Positions 48,046-59,447 of a DNA stretch of 64,000 nucleotides are shown here, piece after piece (position 1 is the stretch's first letter; each line of letters opens with the position of its first letter). The notes under the pieces were generated by a model that saw nothing but the letters and a program-made list of their open reading frames with translations, searched no databases and was not told where the DNA came from. Both the position numbers and the translations under genes were made by a program. Source of the DNA: Geosiphon pyriformis (taxonomy: Eukaryota; Glomeromycota; Glomeromycetes; Archaeosporales; Geosiphonaceae); the NCBI GenBank assembly GCA_016748015.1, contig JAAOMT010000570.1:4043-68042 (forward strand). The letters run 5' to 3'.

Positions 48046-49870
48046 AATTCCAAACCATTTGTGCTTGATTACGAGTCTACTGTTGGCCTTAGTATCGCAG
48101 TTCTAAATAAGTCTATTATAGAGCCTGGCTTTAACATTGGTGTCAAGTTTGCTGAATTCAGAAAGAAGAGAAAAAGTGGTGTTTTGGAGGATAATATTGG
48201 TAATAGAAAACTCATTGCTACTAAGGTATCAAGTAGTCATTCTTGGAGTTCTGAAACTGGTAATACTACTGAATCTGATAATGTAGATATGGAGGAGAAA
48301 TGTTTAGTTAAGGAAACCAGCTTTGATCATAGAGATGGTAGAGCTTTTGCTGGAAAGAAATTGGAACAAACACCTAAAAGTTTGAAAATTCTTACTAAGA
48401 GAGCACTTGGAAAACCACTGGGAAAAATTACTTCTTAGATGATGATATTAATGATGTACTTTCGGACAAATCTGTGGTTCTCTCTCCTCCTTTAAAGAAC
48501 TTGGTCAATGTTTCTGTCAGGAAGTTTTTCACTTTGGACATTAGCTTGAATAATGTTGTTAAGAAATCCACTCAGGAAAAGCTTGTGGTGGTCAGAAAAC
48601 TATTTTCAAAAATCAATGGTTTTGGGGGGGTCTCTACCTTCTCAAAATTTGCTGGGATTGTTAGAGCGACATTTACTTCTAAGTTGAGTTTAATGAAAGC
48701 TACTAAGTTGTTTACTGATGTGAAGATTCTGGTGAATACTGATTTTAAAAAATCATTTGGGCATTCAGATCGGGCTGTGGTGGTAAAAAAAATTCCTGTT
48801 GAAACATCAGTTGAGACTGTGCATACTGCACTTTCCGAATTTGGGATAATTAAATCAGTCAAGATGTAACTAGTGGGCCTATGGCAGAAAGTGATCGTCA
48901 AATTTAAAGATCAGAATTAAACTGATCTTTTGGCTTTCAGATAGTCCATCCTCATTGGGAAAGATGCTGTTCATGTGGCTAAAGCCAATCTTGATAAACA
49001 AATGTGGAACTCTAAAGATCTGTATAAGACGCTGTTTTATACTCTTCCTGTGGGAACCAATGATCATAATATCTGGGATTATATTGGTTCTGTAGATGAG
49101 AAGACTTGTGTAATTGATCATTATCTAGTCACATATGCTCGAGCCAGATGTGCCACTGTTTGTTTTGAGTCAGCTGAATTATTGGATGCTGTTATGGATA
49201 CTACTCCTGTATTAAGAGATGCTCATCTTTATTGGTCTCATCTTGGTTTTGTGGTGTGTGTAAAGTGTAGTAAGATGGGTCACACTTCTCTGAGCTGTGC
49301 TTCTGGTAAGAAGATTTTTTCTGGTAGTTTGTCATATCGGGTTCTTTCAGATGCAGATAAAAGCAGACTGGTGGCCATTTACATCAAATGTTTAGTGCCA
49401 GTTTTTTATTCTATCTCCTTTGGTGGTGTTTCATGGGCCAAGATTGTTGTTGGGTCCTCCTTTCCCTCTTTTCCTGTTCAGAATGTTTTGTTGAATAATA
49501 GATCCTCTTTGGAGATGGAGTCTACCCCACATGTGTCTTTGCTCTTGAGTGCAGTCTCACCAGCCTCACAGAGCACATAGATGAGATGGTTAAGAGATTA
49601 GATGCATCTGGGCCAACAGTTTCTCAGCTTAGCCCTGGATGTTAGCCATTGGTAACCCTTTCATTACAGAATCAAAGAGTGGATATAGTGATGAGTGAGG
49701 GTTTGGGTGTAACTACTAGTGGTGAGACTGTTGCAGAAGTGGTGGGTTTTGATCCTACAGTCATGTCAAAAATAGAGGAAACATTAAACAATCTTTTAAT
49801 TACAGTTATGAGCTTTTTGGCTAAAATGAACAATGCTGGTTCGGTTTCTATTATTCATTCTTCTCAATGA
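48046..49870 (+). pseudogene. LINE ORF1 protein, broken
   Basis: Four open pieces (48061-48438, 48474-48869, 48975-49580, 49649-49870) together cover one nucleic-acid-binding ORF1. The first is Ser/Lys-rich with no clear fold. The second ends in an RRM-like segment (AVVVKKIPVETSVETVHTAL). The third holds a CCHC zinc knuckle, CVKCSKMGHTSLSC (49257-49298). The last ends ..IIHSSQ with a TGA that overlaps the ORF2 start. ORF1 proteins coat LINE RNA. The breaks are stops such as TAG and TAA plus small indels; the piece junctions show loss of Trp and Gln codons compatible with transitions. Confidence 0.85.
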
Positions 49871-51054
49871 CAGATTTGATTTGGAAAATTGCTATGTGCA
49901 ATGTTCGAAGTATCAATGTCTCTGCTAAACAGAAAGACATTGTTTGTTGGCATAGGAAATCAGGAAATTTGGTCTTGATTGTTATGGAAATGAAATTAAG
50001 GTCTAGCTGTAAACTGTGGATTAAGGATAGATTTAATGGTGTTCGGGTTTTCACTTCTGGTTTGAATGCGGGTTTTCTTGGTGCTGGTGTGGCCATAATT
50101 ATGAACATCTTTTTAGCTCGTTATGTGTGTAAAATTTCTGAGGTGCCTGATCAGCTTTTTTCTATCAAATTGCTTTTTAAAAATAAGCTGTCAGTGTCAA
50201 TTTTGGGGCTTTATGCTGGTGCTTCCCTGGCTGTTCATTTTGCTTAAGCAGGTAAAGTCAACTTTTTGATTGTGAAGACTGTAAATGAGTCCTTTTTTGT
50301 TATCTTGGGTGGTAATTTCAATGAGAATGGATCTTACAAATGCATTAGTTTTAAAAAATGCTCTGATTTTGGTCTGGTCAATTCTTTGGGTAGGAGTTCA
50401 TTCATGAGGGTACCAACATAGAGCAATTTTCAGAGTGTCTCAAAAACGATTAATTACATGTTTGTTTCTTCAAGTTTGGCCAATGCAGTTGTGTATCATG
50501 GTGTTTTGGATGTTAGTGAACATTTTGACACTGATCATCAAGCTGTTTCTGTGTCCATGAGTTTGGGTGGCTTGTTAGATATGCAGTTGAATTTTTTTTA
50601 CAAGCAAGCAAATAAAAATCATTGGAAGTTCAATTTTAAGAGTGCTAATGATACAATGTGGACCAGATTTAAGGATGCTTTAGCAGCTAATGCCGCCATG
50701 TTCTCTGATGATTTTATTACTTCTAAGCATTTTCAGATTTGGATGTAATATGGGATATTGTTCGCAAGTCTGTTATGTTATCAGCTAACAAAATATTCAA
50801 AAAGAAATGGTTTAAGGACTCTGGTCACATTTTTACCAAAGAATCTTCAAAGTTTCATAGATTAGAGCTTTTGGTTTCAAAAATTGTTAGGGCTTCTTAT
50901 AAAGCTGATGTTGACAGTTTTGTTTTTCTTATGAAATATTGGTGTTCTCTGGACAGTGTTAAGGCTTTGGTTATTCAGGATTTAGTGGACTCTGGTGCAA
51001 CTTTTGATCATGTTCATTCAGCTTTCTGTGTTATCAGAAAATCTTATTGCACGT
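49867..51054 (+). pseudogene. LINE ORF2 N-terminal part: endonuclease, broken
   Basis: ORF2 starts at ATG 49867, sharing ATGA with the ORF1 stop. The APE-type endonuclease is recognisable from WKIAMCNVRSIN, the catalytic-Glu region VIMEMKL, SILGLYAGAS, VILGGNFNENG and DTDHQAVSV. In the fourth motif the expected GDFN is GNFN (AAT at 50314-50316), which removes a catalytic or metal-binding Asp. Premature stops follow at about 50245, 50419 and 50746. The frame breaks off at 51054, where the LTR element inserted, and resumes at 61279. Confidence 0.85.
51051..51054. repeat. Target-site duplication, left copy
   Basis: ACGT immediately before the 5' LTR, repeated at 61275-61278 after the 3' LTR. 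Confidence 0.85.
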
Positions 51055-51094
51055 TGTTACCTGAGTAGAAAAACCGATCCAAAGTTATAAAGAA

Positions 51095-51300
51095 ACGTGA
51101 CCAAAACATGATATAACACAGAATAACACGCAATAACATTGGATAATGTGTTATAATGTAGGATAACGTGTTATAATGCAGGATAATACAGAATAGCATG
51201 CAATAATGTAGGATAATGTGTTATAATACAGTATAACACAAAATAACATGTAATAACATCAGATAACGTGTTATAACATAGGATAACTAGTGATAACATA
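51095..51300 (+). repeat. Minirepeat array inside the LTR
   Basis: Imperfect units built on GGATAATGTGTTATAA and CAGAATAACATGCAATAA alternate about ten times upstream of the LTR TATA-like box. The other LTR has the same array (about 60240-60430). Confidence 0.8.
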
Positions 51301-51689
51301 GAAAAATGAAGCAATAACAGAAACAACAAAGCAATAGCTAGTGATAGTAAGACAATTGAAAGCAATCCTGTAAAATCAAAAGAATGTATAAAAGCAAGTA
51401 GTTATAGAAGTGAGAAAAGACAGACAGATAGATACAAACCTCTAGACCAGAATTAAAATATCTATACTCTTTCATTCTTTATTATCTTCCCTATTTCATC
51501 TCCTGAAATAAACCAATTATTAAAGAAATCAGAATCACAAATTCATGTTCTCAAACTTCATGGAATTTACATGAATTAACCCTTGTCTCATACCTCTGTT
51601 CTAGAACAGATGCTCTTAGCATAACCGCCTCAAACTTATTAATGATTTGGACCAATTGCTCTTGATTACGGTGATTGACAATACTAATT

Positions 51690-51740
51690 TATCTTTTCTT
51701 TCTTTTCTTTTCTTTTCTTTTTCTTTTTCTTTCTTTTTCT
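51690..51740 (+). repeat. (TTTTC)n tract in LTR
   Basis: Pyrimidine pentamer/hexamer repeat; a shorter version is in the 3' LTR near 60836-60878. Confidence 0.85.
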
Positions 51741-52139
51741 GTCTTATTTTTGTGGAGCGGCAACATAGTAAAATCGACTGTCTGAGAATAGACTTCATGA
51801 TAACCTGGTAAAAGAGGGAAGCTCCCCCTAAGTTTTGGATATTAACATTATCTTGTTAGCTTACCAGAAGGGTGAAAAGACAATGCCAGACCCTAATGAC
51901 TGTACTCGTTAACTCGGAGAAGAAAACTCACATTTATGAAAAACATTGCAATCGACAAAAGACAAACTCTGTGCCTTATAACCAAAGAACTCAACAGGTA
52001 AAATTCACATCTAGGAATAGACCTTCAAAGACTGATAATCAAGACTAAGCCAACAAAATTATGCGGAAAATGTATCATTAATAATTAAGAACCCCCAACG
52101 TTACCATTTCCCATACCCACCAAGTTTATTCATAACATT

Positions 52140-52157
52140 TGGTGCTCCCTGTGAGAT
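52140..52157 (+). promoter_or_regulatory. Candidate primer-binding site
   Basis: TGGTGCTCCCTGTGAGAT begins three bases after the 5' LTR. The initial TGG would pair with a tRNA 3' CCA. The tRNA species was not identified. Confidence 0.6.
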
Positions 52158-52202
52158 TATAAATCCACAGAGACAGAGCACCCCCAAAAATACATAAAAA
52201 TA

Positions 52203-52634
52203 GTGACTATTGGAACAATAAGAAAGGACTACTCTTCATATGGAAAAGCACTATTTCAATACTTTCGAAAAGATCTAGGAATACCAACAAAAACCACTTA
52301 CACAGAAAGTGATTTTTGTAACTATATCAATGCAAAAATTGACTGCTTGTTAGGCCGTACAACTGATACAGGAAGACTTGGAGAACAAATCCATCAAAGC
52401 TTACTAGGGCACTCAACAGCCACAACTACCCAAGCAATCGCTGAAACTCTGCATATAATCAATACAGACATTAAATATTACGTGGCACAACAATTCCCTC
52501 AAGTACAACAACCAGTGGAATCCAACCCTAAGAAATATGAAAACGAATCCAACAACCCTGTAACTGCCCAAGCCAAGTCCACAGTCAACAAGAAACCAAG
52601 GGTCCTCTCTCCAATGACTCCATCATACCATTAG
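52203..52634 (+). CDS. Retroelement gag N-terminal frame
   Basis: An open frame of 143 codons right after the primer-binding site (the first codon as drawn is not ATG: the frame opens with GTG ACT/ATT-type codons, so the true start is unclear). Contents are helical and Gln/Thr-rich (GRLGEQIHQSLLG, TTQAIAETLHIINTD). I recognise no domain; position suggests the N-terminus of gag, separated from the main gag frame by stops. Confidence 0.5.
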   Translation: MTIGTIRKDYSSYGKALFQYFRKDLGIPTKTTYTESDFCNYINAKIDCLLGRTTDTGRLGEQIHQSLLGHSTATTTQAIAETLHIINTDIKYYVAQQFPQVQQPVESNPKKYENESNNPVTAQAKSTVNKKPRVLSPMTPSYH

Positions 52635-52946
52635 ACACTCCAAAGTAGAATTGTATTCAACCCACCTCTGGGAACCCAGTCAGAAATACCACAAACTCCT
52701 GGAAATCCACATCCTTGGAATCAACACAGTTGGACCAAATCACTAGGAGAATACAGATCACTGTTTGGAAATCTTATCCCAGCAGCCGGTTAAACAGAAG
52801 GAAACCTGTCAACTTGGGAACAGCCACTAGCACAAAACCTAGCAGAATCAACATCTCCCCTAACAGAAGAAACAGCTATCTTACAACCTATTGGTTTAAG
52901 CAACAAAGGAAAGCAACCAGCATTAGCACCCAGAGAACACTCGAAT

Positions 52947-53999
52947 ATGCAGACACCAATCTTTTTAAACATAACCAGTAACACCCCACCCATTAACCGG
53001 ATCATGGCTTACCGGGATATCGCTAAATTGGAAAAATTCTCTGGTGAAGAAGATAACACATATTCTTGGATCATGAATGCCAAAAAAGCAATTACCACTA
53101 ACAGTTGGAACAACGACCACACAATTCAGGTACTGCCGTTCTTTCTGACCAGAACTGCCAATTCGTGGTACCAGAGCCTGGCAGAGAAGCCTATCTCCTT
53201 TACCAAGTTTAAACTTGCATTTCTGCAATACTTCTGTGACCCCAATACATTAATCCGATTGCAGAATCAATTCAGCATAATTAAACAAAAAGATCATAAA
53301 GCAGTAACTACTTATCTCAGACAATTCAATCAAATCCTGCGTCAAATATTAGCTATCAAAAGGGACTACTATACCACGGTGCAAGTTTTTAATCAATTCA
53401 TTAAAGAATTGTGGAGTAGTATTCTAAGATCTATAAGACCCTGCCATCCGACCAGTTTACAAGATGCCATTGCTCTCACTCACAATTTTGAGTCTGCAGA
53501 ACAAGAAGCAAACCATACTCAAACTGTTAATTTAGCCATTAATGGAACCTCTGATATCAATGCAAAGATAACCCAATTGAGTGAGAAACTAACTCAGAAA
53601 ATTGAGGGATTCTTAGCCGGAACTACAGGAACTTACCAACCACCCCAACGGAGAGAAAATAACAACAACAGCAGATACCCACAGCAACAGAACTGTCAGC
53701 AACAGCAACAACCTTGGAGATCCAATCCTCACAACTGTTACTACTGCCAGAAACCTGGACACATCACCCGTAATTGCAAAAGGAAGATCATGGACCAAAA
53801 TCAAGGAAACCCATATCAGCAACCCAGATATCAGCAAAACATAGTATCCCAATATTCCATACTTCAGAATCAACCACCCCTATATGCACAACAAGTCCCG
53901 TACACTCAACCACCGCCCCAAAATTATTATCAACTACCACCAATGACACAAGCAATCCCTTACTATCAAACTTCCCCTTACAGCCCATTCAGACCTTAA
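52947..53999 (+). CDS. Gag capsid/nucleocapsid protein of LTR element
   Basis: 350 codons, the best-preserved frame of the element. Residues about 25-180 have the retrotransposon gag (capsid) pattern: LEKFSGEEDNTYSWIMNAKK, ANSWYQSL, FTKFKLAFLQYFCDP and VTTYLRQFNQIL. After a Gln/Asn-rich linker comes one CCHC zinc knuckle, CYYCQKPGHITRNC (near 53735-53780), for RNA packaging. The C-terminus is Pro/Gln/Tyr-rich (many PP, QQ and YQ), an intrinsically disordered tail. Upstream in-frame material suggests that the original gag began earlier; the first internal ATG candidates are at 52947 and at 53004 (MAYRDIAKL). Confidence 0.85.
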   Translation: MQTPIFLNITSNTPPINRIMAYRDIAKLEKFSGEEDNTYSWIMNAKKAITTNSWNNDHTIQVLPFFLTRTANSWYQSLAEKPISFTKFKLAFLQYFCDPNTLIRLQNQFSIIKQKDHKAVTTYLRQFNQILRQILAIKRDYYTTVQVFNQFIKELWSSILRSIRPCHPTSLQDAIALTHNFESAEQEANHTQTVNLAINGTSDINAKITQLSEKLTQKIEGFLAGTTGTYQPPQRRENNNNSRYPQQQNCQQQQQPWRSNPHNCYYCQKPGHITRNCKRKIMDQNQGNPYQQPRYQQNIVSQYSILQNQPPLYAQQVPYTQPPPQNYYQLPPMTQAIPYYQTSPYSPFRP

Positions 54000-54279
54000 G
54001 CTATAGACTATAATCAGGGATGGAGGAATTCCAACAACAATTAGATACAAACCAACAGTGGACCATCTCAACCAATCCCTCACAGTCTTGCCCAATCTTG
54101 ATTAACACCAACTGAATACCCAAATCAAGCTTCCTATCTTGGTCTTATGGAAGACCAGGGTTTTGATAAATCTACACCTGTGGAAAGGGGAAATATAGAA
54201 TGAATCTCCCAACCTTCCAAGCAAACAAAAAGCAATATCCTACCAGCCACTATTACTGAAGACACCACCCTAGCCACCA

Positions 54280-54920
54280 TATTTCCTTTTGACATCGATA
54301 ATTTGAACACTCATAGCCTTTTTAGTGGAGCAGCCATCAATCAGAATAAACCAATAATGGCCCTATACACCGATGCCAGAGTCGGAAAAATAGATATTAA
54401 ATTAATCCTGGATAGTAAATCAGCCGGTAGCATAATCATGAAGCAGCTCATAGACCAACTAGGTCGCTGAGTAGACTGTGCTGCTACCGTCCAGATCATA
54501 ACAGTGGATGGAAACACAAAAACCCTGATAGGAGAAATTGACAACTTCCCTTTCAAGATTAATGAAATCCAAATTTCTACCAAAGTGCTCGTCATGGAAG
54601 CTACTCAATATCAAGCTTTAGTAAAAAACGACTGGTTGTCAAAAGCCAATACTACTCTCGACTAGAACACCCAAGAACTTCAACTCACATTCAATGGACA
54701 GCATGCCCGAGTTCCAGCTACGTGTGAACACTTTAAAACCCAATGTACCGAGGAACCCCTTATTGAATTTGAAGACACATTAATGTCACCAACCATTAAG
54801 ACCTATCAGGTTTCATGGGCAGATGATTATCGAACTGAACTACCCCCACCACCAATCTGAGAAGAAAAAGGAAAAGGCAGAGCCAAAAAAAAACCCCAAT
54901 CATCATCACTAGAATACATA
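54280..54920 (+). pseudogene. Retropepsin-like aspartic protease region
   Basis: The frame reads LILDSKSAGSIIMKQLIDQL near 54400-54460, the protease active-site motif with Lys where Gly is expected (DSK instead of DSG). Downstream are ITVDGNTKTLIGEI and VLVMEATQYQALVKNDWL, typical of retroelement proteases. TGA and TAG codons interrupt it (about 54469 and 54664). It would process gag-pol; this copy should be inactive. Confidence 0.75.
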
Positions 54921-54923
54921 ATC

Positions 54924-55476
54924 TTGGACCAAAGAAACTTATTTTACCAACCCCCAAGACTAATATGTATCAATTATAGAAAAAAACTATCCACTATGAG
55001 TACATGTATTAGGGACAACAAAAAATGGCTTATCACCACCAAATATTATTGCAGATCTTGTTTACTGGAAAGATTTGGACGACCAAAACGACAAAGCAAG
55101 TGGGACAACACACCGTGCCTTGCATGTGGTAAAATCCTGCCAGATGAAGGACTCTGGAATAATGTGCCTGACAGAAGAGGAACATGTGACAAGGCTTGTC
55201 AATACACCATATTAATCAATGATTGGGTATGAAAGGGAACTCCCATCGAGGACACTTGGAAACAAGCACTCAACAGGCTGGACAGTTATCTACATGATGA
55301 CCATGAAATCTGGAGAATGGCAAGCACCAAGGCCAAAGGCACCACGCCCAAAAAAATACAAGAAATCAAGGACAACCCTTGGATGCCCGAATATAATGGA
55401 CCTGACTACTCTGAGGATGATTTTTTCACAGATGACCCAGATGCATTTCAGAACTGATATCAGGAATTGGCCCTAA
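54924..55476 (+). pseudogene. Cys-rich module of pol, function unknown
   Basis: Same frame as the neighbouring dUTPase and RT segments. CRSC, CLACGKILPDEGLW and CDKAC pairs (about 55050-55200) suggest a zinc-binding module between protease and dUTPase. An acidic stretch follows, with a TGA near 55231 and another near 55458. I do not know a described domain with this pattern. Confidence 0.5.
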
Positions 55477-56090
55477 CTCGCGAAGAACAAAAGCAAAGGT
55501 TGGTCAATTTGAATACCAAACTGTGCGATCACTGTTTGATCCTCTGTCACTTCCAGTATTGTGACAAATATAATCTCATGTTCAATCTGTCTCCAAGAAT
55601 ATTGTTTCCAATCACTGAACTACCTAAGCCCAAAAAAGAGGTATTGATCACTGAGAACATGTCATTTCAAGATCCAACTGAAAATATCGAAACAGAACAG
55701 TATCTCGCATATCCTGACCTATCTAAAGAACTAAAGCTAAAATGGTACAGTGACAACGAGAAAGGAATCTGTTCTAAAAGAGCACATGACACTGATGCTG
55801 GTTTTGACCTACAATATCCTGAACAATTACCCATCATTATAGCTCCACATTCTCTCATAAAAATAGATCTTAAGATAGTGTTAGAAATTCTTGTTAGTAC
55901 AATAGTACAAGTTGCCTTTCAATCTAGTCTAGCCAAGAAAAAAATTGACATAAAAAGAGAAATCATCGATGCCAGTTACACGGGAAACATCATCGTGATG
56001 CTACAGAACAATTCGAACAGACCCTACAAAATAGAATTACAAGAAAAGATTGCCCAAGCTATCTTCCTACTCTTAGTCAAAATACCTTAA
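55467..56090 (+). pseudogene. dUTPase-like domain in retroelement pol
   Basis: A 207-codon frame. A CDHC..CHFQYCDKYN cysteine patch opens it. KRAHDTDAGFDLQYP (about 55778-55822) is dUTPase motif 1; QSSLAKKKIDI corresponds to motif 2 (usually SRSSLA-K-G); EIIDASYTGNIIVMLQN to motif 3 (usually G-x-I-D-x-x-Y-x-G); EKIAQAIFLLLVKI to motif 4 (usually G-x-x-x-AQ). dUTPase lowers dUTP, and in some retroviruses and retroelements it is thought to limit uracil entry into cDNA. The catalytic Asp of motif 3 is kept, but glycines around it are changed (KKKIDIKREIID), again by G-to-A type changes. The trailing motif 5 is not clear. Confidence 0.75.
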
Positions 56091-56099
56091 TTAACCCCG

Positions 56100-56540
56100 G
56101 TAACAACCTGAGAAGAGTTAGGCCTCATTGCCTGAAGAATCAATGGGTTTGGATCAAATGGAAGAGGAAACGTACCAGTTAATTTCATGGAGGAAGACAG
56201 TGACCAGGTAGAATTTATTAACACCAACACCATCATTTCCATTCCCTCATACTAACAATATATCCTCAAAGTGAATCAAAAAATCCAAGATCAAGCTCTG
56301 TTATTTGAAGCCAGTCCCAAAATCTGTTCCCTAGCCGATGTTACTAATTTATACCTACTGGCCAAAGCCCATAAACACTTCAAAATCTTCATCCACAACC
56401 CAACAGAAGATGTTATTGAAATCTCTGAAGGGACTCTTGTTGGTTCTATCTCCGCAGATATTCAGAATCCTGAAAAACCCCAGTCCATTCCAGATTTTGC
56501 ACAATTATTCTTATTTTGTAAAATTATCTTATAAGTATAG
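56100..56540 (+). pseudogene. Pol linker with second beta-rich segment
   Basis: In-frame with RT. Contains IFIHNPTEDVIEISEGTLVG, which resembles the repeated beta-strand pattern seen between dUTPase and RT in this element class. Ends at a stop at about 56532. Confidence 0.4.
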
Positions 56541-56543
56541 AAT

Positions 56544-57990
56544 TTGCCAAAAGAAAGTTACTTGTTCACACCAGAAGAGATCAATAAATTGAATTTAGGA
56601 AATTTAAGTACCTTACAACAAATGCAACTCAAAGTCCTTCTGAATCAGTATGCCAATGTTTTTGTCAGCAAAAATGAGTTCAGACACATTGACATTGTGA
56701 AGCATCAGATTAATACGGGAGATGTTCGACTGATTAAGCAACAAGCTTACTGCGTATCCTCATCTAGCAATAATCTAATTAAGCAAGAAGTCCAACGGAT
56801 GCTTGATAATGGCCTAATCAAAGAATTGTTAAGCCCTTGGTCCTCACCAGTAGTCTTGGTCACCAAGAAAAATGGAAAAGTGCGATTCTGCGTAGATTAT
56901 TGAAAACTAAATAGCATTATGTAAGGAGATAGTTATCCCACTCCCATCATCCAGGAAATTCTGGACAATCTAGGAAAAAAGAAATGGTTCTTGTCATTAG
57001 ATTTAGCAAGTGGTTACTGGCAAGTTGAAATGGACCCCAAAGACAAAGGAAAAACAGCGTTTACCACTCGAGATGGAAACTTCAAGTTTAACATAATGTC
57101 TTTTGGACTTTGTAATGCTCCTGCCATGTTTCAATGCCTGATGGATGTAATATACAAAGAAATTTTTTGGAAATCAGTAGTAGTCTACCTAGATAACACA
57201 AACATGTTCTCTGAAATATTTGAAGACCATCTGCTCCACCTGCAATAAGTCTTCAAATGCCTTCATAGTGCTGGATTGAAACTCAATCCTGAGAAGTGCT
57301 TCTTTGAAAAAACCGAGTTAAAATTCCTAGGACATGTAATCAGCAAGGACGGAGTTAAACCTGATCCAGATAAAGTACAAAAAGTCAAGGATTTTCCAGC
57401 CCCAATCAACTTCAGAGAATTATGAGGATTTCTAGGATTAACAAGATATTATTGTCGATTTGTCAAAGGTTTCTCGAACATCACAAAACCACTCCATTAA
57501 TTGTTGTCCAAATACATACTGTACTTGTGGAAGAAAGATTAACAGAAAGCATTCGACTATTTCAAGCAGCGATTAATCACATCCCCAATCCTGATTTACC
57601 CAGATTTCACTAAACGGTTCATTGTCACTACAGATGCCTCAAAAAATGCTCTAGGAGCAGTCTTATTATAGATAAGACTGGACAATAAAGAACATCCAAT
57701 TGCCTATACTAGTCGCAACACTAGCCTAACAGAAAAGAATTATAGCACAACAGATCTGGAATGTCTTGCCATTTATTGGACCATACAAACTTGGAAACAT
57801 TACCTCAGTCAACCATTTGACCTATATACTGACCACAAAGAACTTATTTGGTTACTCAACAATCCACAACTAGAAAGAAAATATGCAAGATGGAGTACTT
57901 ATCTGCAACAATTTTCACTCAAAGTCCATTACAAGGAAAGATCCAAGAACACCAATGCCGACAGTTTGTCAAGGATGCCACAAACCTAAT
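56544..57990 (+). pseudogene. Reverse transcriptase and RNase H, broken
   Basis: RT landmarks in order: MLDNGLIKELLSPWSSPVVL, VTKKNGKVRFCVDY, LSLDLASGYWQVEMDPKDKG, FGLCNAPAMFQCLMDV, VVVYLDN, FLGHVISKDGV. The catalytic YLDD box reads YLDN (AAC at 57195-57197). RNase H shows [27 protein letters not shown] and LYTDHKELIWLL, and the usual NADSLSRM end. Stops occur at 56901 (TGA after CVDY, where Arg is normal), 57246, 57423, 57498 and beyond. Most fit single transitions of Arg, Gln or Trp codons. Confidence 0.9.
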
Positions 57991-58149
57991 TCCAAACCCA
58001 TGAACACACTCACTTATTAATGACTACATCAGTACCTATCGACACTATATTTCAAGGAGATATTATCTCAACAGAAACAGAGTACCATATGAAAACAAGC
58101 CCGAAATTATTTTATTCAAGACAACTAACTATATCAACGAGAATGCCAA

Positions 58150-59335
58150 AACCACTCCAACCCACAACAACTAATCAAGAACAGTGAAAGAGAAACTATA
58201 CTATATAGTATGCACTCAGATCTGACTGCAGGACACTTTAACAAAGATGCTACTCTTGAAAGAACACTAAACTTATACTATTGGCCAATGATATACAAAG
58301 ACATTTTCGAATACATGCTCAATTGTGACACATGCCAGTGAAGAGGAGGAGCAAAATCAACAGAACCACTTCGACCCATTCCAGTTGAAAATCTATTTGA
58401 TAGAATTGGGATCAATTTGGTTGGACCTCTTTCAATTACATTCTAAGGAAATCGCTATATTGCTGTAGCCATAAACTATCTTACAAAATGGCCAGAAGCC
58501 AGAGCAATCTAAGTGGCCAACACCAAAACAGTTGCCGAATTTGTGCATCAAGACCTAATTTGCCGACATGGATGTCCAAAAAAATTATTATCTGATCAGA
58601 AAACACACTTTGTTAATAATATGCTGACTGAACTAAGCCAATAGTTTGGAATAAAGAGACCCTTATCATCACTATACCACTTACAAACAAATGGACTGGT
58701 AGAACAATTTAACAAAACACTGTGCAAAGCATTAGCAAAAATAAGTCATGAAAACAGACAAGAATGGGACTTATTCATATCTTCTGTACTCTTTGCATAC
58801 CGAACATTGAAACAAAATACAACTTAGTTCACACCATTCAAACTAGTCTATGGAAGAAAAGCTATATTATTGATTGAACAAGTGATACCATTATACCCAA
58901 CAGAAACAATCAATGAAGAGAATTTTGAGGCTACCTTATACCAAAGAACATACCAGCTAATGGAAACATTGGAAAACAATCGAAGAACAGCAGCTGACAA
59001 TATTAGTCACACTCAAAAACAACAAAAAGAAAGACATAATAAATACCTATTAGAACAACCAATGGAATTCAAGATTAGAGACCAAGTATTGTTATATCGT
59101 ACAAAAGCTGAGAAACAGTGGAGTGGAAAGTTTGACCCAAAGTAGGATGGTCCATTCCACATACACGAAGCATTAGGAAATGGAGCTTACAAATTACGAT
59201 TGGAAGACAGAATTTTAAAGAAAGTAGTGCATGGAAATTGGTTAAAAATTTATCATGTAAAACAGGAATCATTGTCATCAGTATCTCAATTAGGAACACA
59301 AATTTCATTAATTAGACCAGAAGATATACCATGAG
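58150..59335 (+). pseudogene. Integrase, broken
   Basis: Read in a different frame from RT. The zinc-binding HHCC domain is seen as HSDLTAGHFNKDAT...CDTCQ. The catalytic core has IGINLVGPL (first catalytic Asp replaced by Asn, AAT at 58414-58416), LLSDQKTHFVNN (second Asp kept) and TNGLVEQFNKTL (Glu kept). The open part 58870-59145 and the following GPFHIHEALGNGAYKLRL are the C-terminal DNA-binding region. TGA, TAA and TAG codons are scattered (for example after CDTCQ and in NTT*FTPF). Confidence 0.9.
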
Positions 59336-59447
59336 ATCTAGAACCAATCATTGTCATCAAAATGTAGACAATGGGCAGCAAATTAAATTGGGAAATTCAA
59401 ATATATATAGCATCTAAAAAGCAGCAAGAAACAATAGAAATTTCAAC

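Larger units (their letters stand above)
51055..52137 (+). repeat. 5' LTR
   Basis: Starts TGTTACCTGAG and ends TTCATAACA. It aligns with 60197-61274 throughout. Differences in the first 100 bp are about ten, nearly all C/T or A/G. A TATA-like box (TATAAAAG, 51388-51395) and an AATAAA-type tract near 51507 could mark the promoter and poly(A) signal. Confidence 0.95.
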
